The notes beneath the pieces were generated by a model. It was not told the DNA's origin. It did not search any database and worked only from the letters and a program-made list of their open reading frames with translations. A DNA stretch of 64,000 nt from assembly GCA_002428965.1 (NCBI GenBank), contig DIYI01000018.1:62001-126000 (forward strand), written 5' to 3'. Position numbers and translations under genes: made by a program. Origin of the DNA: Jejuia sp. UBA6058. GTDB lineage: Bacteria > Bacteroidota > Bacteroidia > Flavobacteriales > Flavobacteriaceae. Positions 24,826 to 32,622 of the stretch are shown in pieces (position 1 is the stretch's first letter; each line of letters opens with the position of its first letter).

Positions 24826-25353
24826 TTAAGGGTAATTAGCATTTCCACCGCTTCCTTGATTCAATGGTGGTGTTCCAGTATTACCAGCTGCTACTAAACC
24901 AAGATTCAAAGCACTAGCCTTTGATAAGTTTTTATCACCAGTTGGCACTATAAACATGGTATTTCTATTCATTTTTTCTTGGCTTTTATCTTCACCATAA
25001 TTACCCATGTAAACCGCAATACCTGTCATAGTATAGCCTAAAGAATCCGACTTTTTTTCAGCATAATCTAAGTATTCTCTAACTACATCTAGAGACCATT
25101 CTACATTGGTAGTAATTTTTCTGGAACCTACAACTTCAAGTGTTGAATCTATTTCGGTTGGATTATTTCGTTGCCAATTCTTAAATAATCGTGTTGCCTC
25201 GGCCACCGTAATAGTATCTCTAGGGGCTTTTATTTTGGCCTCCGCCGCCGATAATTGATTAATATTCTCTCCATCTTCTACTCTTGGACAAAATAAGTAA
25301 GTTAATACTGCACCAATAATAAATCCTAAAATAAGAAGTCCTAATTTTTTCAT
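24826..25353 (-). CDS. Hypothetical membrane-anchored protein
   Basis: A 175-residue protein with an uncleaved-looking N-terminal helix (KKLGLLILGFIIGAVLTYLF) followed by CPRVEDGENINQ. The cysteine at residue 22 is not in a good lipobox. The outer domain has a helical start (TITVAEATRLFKNWQRNNP), a central VEWSLDVVREYLDYAEKKSD, a strand-rich GYTMTGIAVYMGNYGE, and a Gly/Asn-rich tail (PPLNQGSGGNANYP). I do not recognise the family. It is the first gene of a three-gene group with the polytopic protein and the sensor kinase, and could be an extracytoplasmic sensor or partner. Confidence 0.6.
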   Translation of the reverse strand: MKKLGLLILGFIIGAVLTYLFCPRVEDGENINQLSAAEAKIKAPRDTITVAEATRLFKNWQRNNPTEIDSTLEVVGSRKITTNVEWSLDVVREYLDYAEKKSDSLGYTMTGIAVYMGNYGEDKSQEKMNRNTMFIVPTGDKNLSKASALNLGLVAAGNTGTPPLNQGSGGNANYP

Positions 25354-25432
25354 GTCGAATTATGTTTTGTTAATATATAGCTGATTTAAATTTAACAAAA
25401 AGTTTTAATTAAGTGCCATTATTTTAGAATTT

Positions 25433-26059
25433 CTAACTTGGGAAACCCAACATCTGCCCCATTCCTACAGTAAATAGCCAGCAACCATAAATAGCATGTT
25501 CTATTGAAACTAAAAGCGTGGACTTAGTCTTATGATACGTTAAAGCAAAAAATATACCACCCAAAAATGTAAGAATAATTACTAGTGTATTTCGAAATAA
25601 TAAATGTGCAAGCGCAAATAAAACTGCATTTATAAAAATAAAAGCATTGTTGTTCTTAAAAAGTGATTTATAACGTTTGAAGAAAAACGTTCTGTAAATT
25701 AATTCTTGCGGATAAACGGAAAGAAACGTATAAACAAACAATATAAATAACCACAATTGCGGTTTATTCAGCAGAACGCTAAAGAGTGCTTTTTTATCCG
25801 TTACCCAGACAAAAACTGTTGTAATAATTATGATTACAAGTAACTTTAGTAATGTTCCTTTCCAAAAAGCGCTCCAATTCAAATTTGGTGCTATTTTAAA
25901 TTTTTCGTTTTCAACCTTAAGTAAAATATAAATTATATAGGCGAAACCCGCAAGTCCGATACCAAGTTTTATAAAAGGTGAATAGCTGATTGTAAAACTT
26001 ACTGGAACAATCACAAAAATTAAGAAAAGCTCTATTATTTTATACTTTACTGAAGTCAT
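25433..26059 (-). CDS. CPBP family intramembrane metalloprotease-like protein
   Basis: A 208-residue protein with about six transmembrane helices and the three CPBP (CaaX protease/bacteriocin-processing, ABI) motifs: PQELIYRTFFFKRY (E-x3-R, but Gln replaces the usual first Glu), FINAVLFALAHLLFRN (F-x3-x3-H) and LLVSIEHAIYGCWLF (H). The ATG overlaps the stop of the upstream Lrp gene by one base, so the two are co-translated. Family members cleave prenylated or membrane peptides or mediate bacteriocin immunity; many have no known substrate. The Q for E change may reduce activity. Confidence 0.8.
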   Translation of the reverse strand: MTSVKYKIIELFLIFVIVPVSFTISYSPFIKLGIGLAGFAYIIYILLKVENEKFKIAPNLNWSAFWKGTLLKLLVIIIITTVFVWVTDKKALFSVLLNKPQLWLFILFVYTFLSVYPQELIYRTFFFKRYKSLFKNNNAFIFINAVLFALAHLLFRNTLVIILTFLGGIFFALTYHKTKSTLLVSIEHAIYGCWLFTVGMGQMLGFPS

Positions 26060-26517
26060 TAAAACCGAATAACATGTGTTTGTTTTACCTTATTAATTAC
26101 AAACATACTATGCGTACTACCAATATGGCTAATTTTAGTCAATTTTTTTACCATGAATTCCCGAAACGCTTCCATGTCCTTAACGATTACTTTCAAAAGG
26201 TAGTCATAATCACCACTAATATGGTAACATTCCAATACCTCCTCAATACTTTTAACTTCCCTTTCAAAACTATATACAAATTCTTGACTGTGCTGCAACA
26301 ATTTCACGTGACAAAAAGTAACAAAATTTCGTTCAATCTTTTGTTTATTAATAAGAGCTGTATAACCATCAATAAATCCAGATTTTTCAAGCTTTTTAAT
26401 GCGTTCATATACGGCGGTCACTGATAAATTCAATTTATTTGAAAGTTCTTTATTGGTCTGTTTACTATCAGCTTGTAAATATTCCAGTAATTGTTTATCA
26501 ACTGTATCAAAAATCAT
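26059..26517 (-). CDS. Lrp/AsnC family transcriptional regulator
   Basis: A 152-residue Lrp/AsnC regulator of normal length. The N-terminal winged helix-turn-helix is at about residues 5-60 (LLEYLQADSKQTNKELSNKL then LSVTAVYERIKKLEKSGFID). The C-terminal RAM/effector domain shows VECYHISGDYDYLLKVIV-type sequence (LECYHISGDYDYLLKVIVKD) and THSMFVINKVKQTHVIRF. It is divergent from the methionine gamma-lyase-like gene, so it probably controls that gene in response to an amino acid. An inverted repeat lies in the shared spacer. The CPBP gene is its downstream partner. Confidence 0.93.
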   Translation of the reverse strand: MIFDTVDKQLLEYLQADSKQTNKELSNKLNLSVTAVYERIKKLEKSGFIDGYTALINKQKIERNFVTFCHVKLLQHSQEFVYSFEREVKSIEEVLECYHISGDYDYLLKVIVKDMEAFREFMVKKLTKISHIGSTHSMFVINKVKQTHVIRF

Positions 26518-26541
26518 AATTGAAAGTTTTTCGTTTTTATG

Positions 26542-26574
26542 TAGAATTTCTTCTTAATAAAGAACATTATTCTA
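26542..26574. promoter_or_regulatory. Putative Lrp-type operator
   Basis: TAGAAT (26542-26547) and ATTCTA (26569-26574) flank an inner TTCTT/AAAGAA pair, making an imperfect dyad centred near 26558. It lies about 25 bases upstream of the Lrp-family ATG and about 100 upstream of the lyase gene. Lrp proteins favour such AT-rich dyads. Confidence 0.45.
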
Positions 26575-26674
26575 AATATATAAATTTTTAAAGATTTATT
26601 TTCTATAAACCATACTTATTATTGATTTTAATTCTAATAATATCGAAATTTATATAATTTTAAATAATTGAATT

Positions 26675-27901
26675 ATGAGTTTTAAGCCAGCAAACAATAT
26701 TCAGGATTTACAATATTTTGGTGAGTTTGGAGGAGTTAATCCTTCAATATCCGATTCCTCAACATACACATTTCTATCAGCCAAAACCATGTTTGATACT
26801 TTTGAGGGAAACGCAGATGGTTGTTATCTCTATTCAAGACATTCTTCACCTTCAAATTTATATTTAGGTGAAGCTTTGGCAGCCATGGAAAATACCGAAA
26901 CTGCCAATGTTACGGCCTCAGGTATGGGGGCCATAACTTCGGTAGTTATGCAATTATGCAATTCTGGCGATCATATAGTATCTAGCAGAACTATATATGG
27001 AGGAACGTATGCTTTTTTAAAGAATTTCATACCCAAATTCAATATAAAAACTTCTTTTGTTGATATTACAAAACTTGAAGAAGTTGAAAGTGCTATCACA
27101 GAAAACACTAAGATAATTTACTGTGAATCAGTTAGTAATCCGTTACTAGAAATCGCTGATATTCAAGGTATAGCTAGTATTTGTAAAAAGTATAACTTGA
27201 AGCTGATTATAGATAATACGTTTTCACCCTTATCCATTTCTCCAGCAGTTTTAGGAGCAGATGTTGTGATACACAGCTTAACTAAATTTATCAATGGTTC
27301 TAGCGATACTGTTGGAGGTGTTGTTTGCGGAACGCAAGAGTTTATAAATGATTTACGCAATGTGAATGATGGTGCGGGTATGCTCTTAGGATCTACTATG
27401 GATAGTTTAAGAGCCTCCTCGGTCTTAAAAAATCTGAGAACTCTACATATAAGAATCCAACAACACAGTAAAAATGCTATGTATTTAGCTCAAAAGTTTG
27501 AAGCTGATGGTTTGAAAACAGTTTATCCTGGTTTAAAATCACATCCATCTCACCAGTTGTTTAAAAAGATGATGAATGCTGAATATGGCTACGGTGGTAT
27601 GCTCACTGTAGATGTTGGTTCTCTTGAAAAAGCTAATAGGCTCATGGAGTTAATGCAACATAGAAACCTTGGTTACCTTGCTGTAAGTTTAGGGTTTTAC
27701 AAGACTTTATTTTCAGCTCCCGGTACATCTACGTCGTCTGAGATACCAGAAACCGATCAGTTGAAAATGGGACTAAGTGATGGGCTTATTCGCTTTTCTA
27801 TTGGTTTAGATGCCGATGTTGAACGTAGCTATCAATTAATGCGAAACTGTATGGTAGAATTAAATATTTTAGACAAAGAGCGCAAACTAAAAGTTATTTA
27901 A
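26675..27901 (+). CDS. Cys/Met metabolism PLP enzyme (methionine gamma-lyase-like)
   Basis: A 408-residue PLP enzyme of the Cys/Met metabolism family (fold type I). Motifs are YLYSRHSSPSNLYLGEALAA (PLP phosphate region), TASGMGAITSVVMQLCNSGD, IYCESVSNPLLEIADI, LIIDNTFSPLSISP and the PLP-lysine segment VIHSLTKFINGSSDTVGGVV. The C-terminal GLIRFSIGLDADVERSYQLM is typical of methionine gamma-lyase and cystathionine gamma-synthase/lyase. I favour a gamma-lyase (alpha-keto acid plus ammonia plus thiol), because the gene is divergent from an Lrp-type regulator and stands alone, not with met biosynthesis genes. Cystathionine lyase activity cannot be excluded. Confidence 0.82.
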   Translation: MSFKPANNIQDLQYFGEFGGVNPSISDSSTYTFLSAKTMFDTFEGNADGCYLYSRHSSPSNLYLGEALAAMENTETANVTASGMGAITSVVMQLCNSGDHIVSSRTIYGGTYAFLKNFIPKFNIKTSFVDITKLEEVESAITENTKIIYCESVSNPLLEIADIQGIASICKKYNLKLIIDNTFSPLSISPAVLGADVVIHSLTKFINGSSDTVGGVVCGTQEFINDLRNVNDGAGMLLGSTMDSLRASSVLKNLRTLHIRIQQHSKNAMYLAQKFEADGLKTVYPGLKSHPSHQLFKKMMNAEYGYGGMLTVDVGSLEKANRLMELMQHRNLGYLAVSLGFYKTLFSAPGTSTSSEIPETDQLKMGLSDGLIRFSIGLDADVERSYQLMRNCMVELNILDKERKLKVI

Positions 27902-28920
27902 ATACCTTTTAAGCGTTCCCAAAGAGATTTAAATACATTGCCCATATCGTCGACTTTAGGTTCAAATGGTTTCATATTAAGTCGTTCTTTATCTTTATAA
28001 AGAAGCAAACTAAACACTGACGAATTTGAGTCATCTAAATCTAAAAGCGGGTATCTCAAATCGTTATATTGATACTCGTTTTCTTTAAGTTTATAAACGC
28101 TGAAATATTGATTGCTAAACCAAGCTAAACCTTTGATATCGTTATAGTCCGTAGGTTTCAAATCACGATGTTTAGGTATTTCTTTAAAATTCAGAAATCG
28201 ATTTTTAGAATCAAATAAAGAATAATCAGAGACATAATATGAAGTTGCTGTTTCGGCAATGCCGTACCACAATATATTATTTAGAATAGCTGGTTGTGTG
28301 CTGAATCTGACTGCATTTATTTCAGCATCTGTGAGCGATTTTTTAAAAATAGAATCAACGTATAATTTATTTCCAAGCGTGAATAACATATAGCAGGAAC
28401 TAATACCAATACCACATTTTAACCAAATTCGTCTTTTCACAGATGTTCGTTTAAAAAATAGCAATACAATCAAACAACTTAAAAATGGTAACGTATAAAG
28501 TGGGTCTGCCACTGCTATGTTGTTTAAAGCCACACGATAATTAGAAAAAGGAGCAAATAATTGTGTGCCATAAGGCGTGAAGGCATCTAGAAGTACGTGT
28601 GTAAATAGCGACCAAAAAAAGAGCAAAATCCAATTCTTTTGCACTGTGGTTCCTTTACGTTTGCCAGAATCATATAATTTATGAACCAACCATCCTATTA
28701 AAAAAGCCGATAAAACCGAAAATAAAATAGAATGCATAAATCCACGATGGAAAAGCATTGCATCTATCTCGTTGCTGTAAAGTAATGCACCAACAAAAAC
28801 ATCCAAATCGGGTAATGTTCCCCCAATTGCTCCAAAAAGCAATGCTTTATTGCCAATTTTATGCCCTAATACAGCTTCGCCACATGCAGCGCCTAGAACA
28901 ATTTGAGTGAGTGAATCCAT
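27898..28920 (-). CDS. YdjM-family membrane-bound metal-dependent hydrolase (DUF457-like)
   Basis: A 340-residue membrane protein. The N-terminus MDSLTQIVLGAACGEAVLGH is characteristic of the YdjM/LexA-regulated, membrane-bound metal-dependent hydrolase family. Conserved His and Asp residues include GGTLPDLDVFVGAL, HRGFMHSILFSVLSAF and SLFTHVLLDAFTPYGTQLFA, which probably bind metal. About six transmembrane helices occupy the first 190 residues. The C-terminal 150 residues are soluble and end in GNVFKSLWERLKGI. The substrate is unknown for the family. It overlaps the lyase gene tail-to-tail by four bases. Confidence 0.88.
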   Translation of the reverse strand: MDSLTQIVLGAACGEAVLGHKIGNKALLFGAIGGTLPDLDVFVGALLYSNEIDAMLFHRGFMHSILFSVLSAFLIGWLVHKLYDSGKRKGTTVQKNWILLFFWSLFTHVLLDAFTPYGTQLFAPFSNYRVALNNIAVADPLYTLPFLSCLIVLLFFKRTSVKRRIWLKCGIGISSCYMLFTLGNKLYVDSIFKKSLTDAEINAVRFSTQPAILNNILWYGIAETATSYYVSDYSLFDSKNRFLNFKEIPKHRDLKPTDYNDIKGLAWFSNQYFSVYKLKENEYQYNDLRYPLLDLDDSNSSVFSLLLYKDKERLNMKPFEPKVDDMGNVFKSLWERLKGI

Positions 28921-28940
28921 AAAGGTTTTTAAATGAGAAA

Positions 28941-28948
28941 CAAAAGTA
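28941..28948 (-). promoter_or_regulatory. -7 promoter element of the YdjM-like gene
   Basis: The minus strand reads TACTTTTG, matching TAnnTTTG. It is 20 bases from the ATG. No clear -33 element is seen. Confidence 0.45.
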
Positions 28949-29012
28949 CAGAACTATTTCCATTTGCATACCTATTGGTAAAATCGTAACATTACGTAAC
29001 TAAAAAGCAACT

Positions 29013-30482
29013 ATGAAAGACGATAAAAATATATCCGAATTTAAAGCCAACGACCAGAATATTATTGAAAACAAAGCCCTTAATTTTTTCGAAGCACTTG
29101 TTCCAGTTATTGTTTTAATGGGTTTACTAGCCTACAATATTTTCTTTGCTAATGGAGAAATGATGGGCGCATATTCAAATCAATATATTCTGCTTATTGG
29201 TGGTGTAATTGCAGCAATTGTTGGTTTTTACAACAAAGTTTCAATTAACAGAATGCTTTCTGAGGTTTGGGAAAATTTAAAGAGTGTATTCATACCAATC
29301 ATGATACTTTTTTTAGTTGGAGCTCTTGCAGGAACATGGTTAATTAGTGGAGTTATTCCAGCCATGGTGTATTATGGCCTTCAGGTACTAAGTCCAGCTA
29401 TTTTCTTGCCAGCATCAGTCATTATTTCTGCTGTTATTTCAATTGCAACGGGAAGTTCTTGGACTACATCGGCAACAGTTGGTATTGCTCTTGTTGGTAT
29501 TGGAACAGCCTTAGGAATAAACCCTGGAATGATTGCGGGAGCTGTAATCTCAGGTGCATACTTTGGTGATAAAATGTCGCCTTTAAGCGACACAACAAAT
29601 TTAGCACCCGCTATGGCAGGCACTGATTTGTTTACGCATATTCGATATATGACGATTACTACAGTTCCAACAATTTTAATTACTCTAGTAATTTTTGGGA
29701 TTATAAGTACCTCAATTGATACATCAGGGAATGCAGACGTTAGCAATTTATTAGAAACAATTGACAATACTTTTAATATTAATCCATGGTTATTTGTTGT
29801 GCCATTAGCTGTAATAGCATTAATTCTACTAAAGACCAAACCACTTATAGCATTAGGAACTGGAGTTATTTTAGCAGCCATTTTTGCTATTATTTTTCAG
29901 AACGAAGTGCTCGATAGTCTTGGCAATTCAAAACTATCATCAATTATCAGTTCAATTTTTACAGACACTCAGATTTCTACAGATAATGAAAAATTAAATG
30001 AATTATTCTCATCTGGAGGGATGAAAGGCATGCTCTGGACAATATTTCTAATTCTTTGTGCGATGGTGTTTGGCGGTATTATGGATGGTATTGGCGCACT
30101 GTCAAGAATAACTGCTGCCTTATTGTCTATCGCATCATCTGTTTTTGGTTTATTTGCTAGTACCGTTATAAGTTGTTTAGGTTTGAACGCCATTGCGTCT
30201 GATCAATACTTAGCAATTGTAATTCCTGGTAAAATGTTTAAGAAGGCATTTGAGGACAAAAATCTAGCACCTGAGAACTTAAGTAGAACTTTAGAAGACT
30301 CTGGAACAGTAACATCCGTACTAATCCCTTGGAATACATGTGGAGCATATCAATCTGGCGTTCTGGGAGTTGGAGTGGGCGAGTACTTTTTATATGCATT
30401 CTTTAATTGGATGAGCCCTTTTACTACCTTGCTTTTTGCTGCCTTAAAAATCAAAATCAAACAACTTACATTATCTAAATAA
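29013..30482 (+). CDS. nhaC: Na+/H+ antiporter NhaC family
   Basis: A 489-residue polytopic transporter (about 11-12 helices) of the NhaC family, exporting sodium in exchange for protons. Typical segments are FFEALVPVIVLMGLLAYNIF, IMILFLVGALAGTWLISGVI, VIISIATG-like SVIISAVISIATGSSWTTSA, GAVISGAYFGDKMSPLSDTT with NLAPA, and EDSGTVTSVLIPWNTCGAYQ. The polar helix GDKMSPLSDTTN is a hallmark of this family. A sodium antiporter suits a marine organism. It is a monocistronic gene, divergent from the YdjM-like gene. Confidence 0.92.
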   Translation: MKDDKNISEFKANDQNIIENKALNFFEALVPVIVLMGLLAYNIFFANGEMMGAYSNQYILLIGGVIAAIVGFYNKVSINRMLSEVWENLKSVFIPIMILFLVGALAGTWLISGVIPAMVYYGLQVLSPAIFLPASVIISAVISIATGSSWTTSATVGIALVGIGTALGINPGMIAGAVISGAYFGDKMSPLSDTTNLAPAMAGTDLFTHIRYMTITTVPTILITLVIFGIISTSIDTSGNADVSNLLETIDNTFNINPWLFVVPLAVIALILLKTKPLIALGTGVILAAIFAIIFQNEVLDSLGNSKLSSIISSIFTDTQISTDNEKLNELFSSGGMKGMLWTIFLILCAMVFGGIMDGIGALSRITAALLSIASSVFGLFASTVISCLGLNAIASDQYLAIVIPGKMFKKAFEDKNLAPENLSRTLEDSGTVTSVLIPWNTCGAYQSGVLGVGVGEYFLYAFFNWMSPFTTLLFAALKIKIKQLTLSK

Positions 30483-30507
30483 GGAGTTTTCTACTAACTT
30501 ATAATCG

Positions 30508-30526
30508 AATTATCAAGTTGATAATT
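30508..30526. promoter_or_regulatory. Perfect 19-base palindrome downstream of nhaC
   Basis: AATTATCAAGTTGATAATT is a perfect inverted repeat around a single base. It lies 26 bases beyond the nhaC stop and about 170 upstream of the peroxiredoxin gene. It could be an operator. It is weak as a terminator, because the T-run (from about 30535) is 9 bases away. Confidence 0.35.
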
Positions 30527-30647
30527 TTGAGACCTCTTTTTTAAATCATCCATAAAATTTGATAACGAATTTTGCGACGATACGTAAATGCTATTCGTCA
30601 ATAAGCTTTAATAATTACATTCTATTTCCGTAGGTGTTTTATAGTAT

Positions 30648-30655
30648 TAGTTTTG
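30648..30655 (+). promoter_or_regulatory. -7 promoter element of the peroxiredoxin gene
   Basis: TAGTTTTG matches TAnnTTTG and would start transcription about 40 bases upstream of the peroxiredoxin ATG. Confidence 0.45.
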
Positions 30656-30697
30656 CTTCAAATTGAAAATAATAATCAAATTAATACATAAAAAATT

Positions 30698-31339
30698 ATG
30701 GCATTTGTAGGGAAAAAATTTCCAAGTTTAAATGTAGACGCAATGAACGATATGGGCGATACTTTTAAACTAAACGTTTTAGATGAAGCAATAAATAACA
30801 AGAAAAAAGTGGTGTTGTTCTGGTATCCTAAAGACTTCACATTTGTGTGTCCTACCGAGCTTCATGCGTTTCAAGTTGCTTTAGGTGAATTTGAAAAACG
30901 CAATACTATTGTAATTGGAGCTTCTTGTGATACTCCTGAAGTACACTTTGCCTGGTTAAATACTGAAAAGGATAACGGCGGTATTGAAGGTGTAACATAT
31001 CCCCTTTTAGCCGATTCAAATAGAAACTTAGCTTCAACCCTTGGTATTTTAGATATTACTAGTGAAACTTATAATGAAGAAACTGGTGTTGTAACTGTTG
31101 AAGGTGATAATGTAACCTACAGGGCAACCTACATTATTGATGAAGACGGCGTTGTGCAGCACGAAAGCATCAACAATATGCCTTTAGGTAGAAACGTTCA
31201 GGAGTATTTACGTTTAGTAGATGCTTTAACGCACGTACAAGAAAAAGGTGAAGTTTGTCCAGCTAATTGGGAAGAAGGGAAAGAAGCTATGAACGCTGAT
31301 AGAGCCGGTGTTGCTGAGTATTTAGCAGCACACGTTTAA
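30698..31339 (+). CDS. 2-Cys peroxiredoxin (AhpC/Prx1 family)
   Basis: A 213-residue typical 2-Cys peroxiredoxin reducing H2O2, organic peroxides and peroxynitrite. The peroxidatic Cys is in WYPKDFTFVCPTELHAFQ and the resolving Cys in GEVCPANWEEGKEAMN near the C-terminus. The rest of the thioredoxin fold is complete (KVVLFWYPKDF, YPLLADSNRNLASTLGIL, RATYIIDEDGVVQHESI). A thioredoxin-like gene and a DUF6952 gene follow and may supply reductant. A hairpin between this gene and the thioredoxin gene may lower downstream expression. Confidence 0.95.
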   Translation: MAFVGKKFPSLNVDAMNDMGDTFKLNVLDEAINNKKKVVLFWYPKDFTFVCPTELHAFQVALGEFEKRNTIVIGASCDTPEVHFAWLNTEKDNGGIEGVTYPLLADSNRNLASTLGILDITSETYNEETGVVTVEGDNVTYRATYIIDEDGVVQHESINNMPLGRNVQEYLRLVDALTHVQEKGEVCPANWEEGKEAMNADRAGVAEYLAAHV

Positions 31340-31363
31340 AATAAATTCCAAATAACATATTCC

Positions 31364-31404
31364 AAATTCCAAAACTCTGACTTGGGGTTTGGAATTTAGT
31401 TTTT
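31364..31404 (+). terminator. Intercistronic hairpin with T-run (attenuator/terminator)
   Basis: AAATTCCAAA (31364-31373) pairs perfectly with TTTGGAATTT (31388-31397); AGTTTTT follows. It sits between the peroxiredoxin and thioredoxin genes. Three ATTCCAAA copies lie in this short spacer, so it may also be a small dispersed repeat. Confidence 0.6.
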
Positions 31405-31419
31405 GAAAATTAAAAAGTT

Positions 31420-31734
31420 ATGGTAAAAGAATTAGAACGAGACAATTTACAGGAATTAGTTTCTGGTAATGAAACCGTTGTAGTGCAATATTCTGCAACT
31501 TGGTGTGGTAATTGTCGCATCATGAAACCAAAAGTTAAAAAGTTAGCGTCTGAGCTAGAAGACATTACTTTTGTTATAGCTGATGCAGAAAAGTTCCCAG
31601 AATCTAGAAAATTAGCAACGGTTGACAATTTGCCTACCTTTGCTACTTTTAAAAATGGTGCTTTTGTAAATCAGGTGCAAACTAACAAATTTGATGTTTT
31701 AAAAGACTTAGTAAATGAAGTTACCAGTAATTAA
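31420..31734 (+). CDS. Thioredoxin-like protein (CGNC active site)
   Basis: A 104-residue single-domain thioredoxin. The active site is WCGNCRIMKP, with Asn in place of the usual Pro in CGPC. That change normally raises the redox potential relative to classic thioredoxin. The cis-Pro loop is in VDNLPTFATFKNG. No signal peptide is visible, so it acts in the cytoplasm, probably as a reductant of the neighbouring peroxiredoxin (inference from position). Its 3' end overlaps the DUF6952 gene by 20 bases. Confidence 0.9.
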   Translation: MVKELERDNLQELVSGNETVVVQYSATWCGNCRIMKPKVKKLASELEDITFVIADAEKFPESRKLATVDNLPTFATFKNGAFVNQVQTNKFDVLKDLVNEVTSN

Positions 31735-31972
31735 ACATCTTACTAGTTTTATAGAAGATAACGATGAGGATTTTGTTGTTGAAACTATAGAAACTCTGGA
31801 AGCGCTAACTGAAGTTTCTTCTCTAAAAGATGAAGAACTAGACGTTATTGGAGAATTAATTTCTAATATGTATGGTGCTATTGAAGTGCATAAAATGACC
31901 AAAGAAGGCACTGCTAAAAAAGAAGCATTAAATAGTTTTATGAGTCGTGTTATGGGCTCTATTGATACATAA
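31715..31972 (+). CDS. DUF6952 family small protein
   Basis: An 85-residue acidic, mostly helical soluble protein (MKLPVIKHLTSFIEDNDEDF, then VETIETLEALTEVSSLKDEE). It has no cysteine. The ATG lies inside the thioredoxin gene (20-base overlap), so translation is coupled. As I recall, the peroxiredoxin-thioredoxin-DUF6952 order recurs in flavobacteria, suggesting a role in peroxide reduction. No activity is known. Confidence 0.75.
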   Translation: MKLPVIKHLTSFIEDNDEDFVVETIETLEALTEVSSLKDEELDVIGELISNMYGAIEVHKMTKEGTAKKEALNSFMSRVMGSIDT

Positions 31973-32000
31973 GTTGAAAAAGAAAAATTTTACAAATCAT

Positions 32001-32030
32001 AAAACCATCTCAAAATGAGATGGTTTTTTC
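32001..32030 (+). terminator. Intrinsic terminator of the peroxiredoxin operon
   Basis: AAAACCATCTCA (32001-32012) and TGAGATGGTTTT (32016-32027) form a perfect 12-bp stem with a 3-base loop and a T-run. It lies between convergent operons and may also stop the ankyrin/katG transcript. Confidence 0.85.
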
Positions 32031-32074
32031 TATCTAGTGTTATGCTTCTTAAATATACCTAAAGTAGATAGTAT

Positions 32075-32545
32075 TTACGTTAAAAGCCTAGTTATATCTT
32101 TAAAATCTTTCTCATTAGCATAATCTAATGCTGTTTTACCTTTGTTGTCGTTTACAGAATCGTCTGCACCTTGTTTAAGTAAAAGCTCAACCATTTTAGT
32201 TTGCCCATACATACTTGCAAATATTAAAGGTGTATAGCCTAAACCATTTTTAGCATTTACATTTGCCCCTTTATCTATAAGTAGTTTTGCTAAGTCTGTA
32301 TTTCCCTTAAAAGCCACTCCTACCAGCGCGGTGTTTCCCGAGCTATCAGTATCATCTACAGGTGCATTATATTTTAAAAGTGTTTCGACTATTTCTTTTT
32401 TATTAAAATAAGCAGCAAAAATCAATGGTGTAAATCCTCTTTGGTCTTTGCCTTTAACTAATTCAGGGTGTAATTTTAAAATTGTTTCTACCCTATCGGT
32501 ATCTCCAGATTGAATTGCCCCAAAAAAATGTGTAATATCATTCAT
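32075..32545 (-). CDS. Ankyrin-repeat protein, KatG partner
   Basis: A 156-residue protein made of about four ankyrin repeats (QRGFTPLIFAAYFNKKEIVE, DSSGNTALVGVAFKGNTDLA, NGLGYTPLIFASMYGQTKMV, DNKGKTALDYANEKDF). The start is taken at ATG 32545 (MNDITHFFGAIQSGD). An in-frame upstream ATG at 32590 would place its codons inside the katG terminator hairpin and is unlikely. There is no signal peptide. Ankyrin proteins are found next to catalase genes elsewhere (for example AnkB with KatB in Pseudomonas aeruginosa, where it supports catalase activity), so a helper role for KatG is the best guess. Confidence 0.88.
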   Translation of the reverse strand: MNDITHFFGAIQSGDTDRVETILKLHPELVKGKDQRGFTPLIFAAYFNKKEIVETLLKYNAPVDDTDSSGNTALVGVAFKGNTDLAKLLIDKGANVNAKNGLGYTPLIFASMYGQTKMVELLLKQGADDSVNDNKGKTALDYANEKDFKDITRLLT

Positions 32546-32559
32546 AATACTTTTAACAT

Positions 32560-32600
32560 AAATAAATAAAAAGGGATAAACATTATTCAATGTTCATCCC
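32560..32600 (-). terminator. Hairpin with T-run between katG and the ankyrin gene
   Basis: On the minus strand GGGATGAACATT (from 32600) pairs with AATGTTTATCCC (to 32573), with one G-U wobble and a 4-base loop. TTTTTATTTATTT follows. It lies about 20 bases after the katG stop and just before the ankyrin start, so it should partly terminate and reduce the ankyrin message. Confidence 0.75.
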
Positions 32601-32622
32601 AATTTTATATTAATCAATCATA

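Noticed and set aside
29381..29881. Long minus-strand frame inside nhaC
   Set aside because: An antisense shadow of the hydrophobic nhaC codons, with no family match.
30508..30526. Palindrome as the nhaC terminator
   Set aside because: It has almost no loop and the T-run is too far away; a binding site is more likely.
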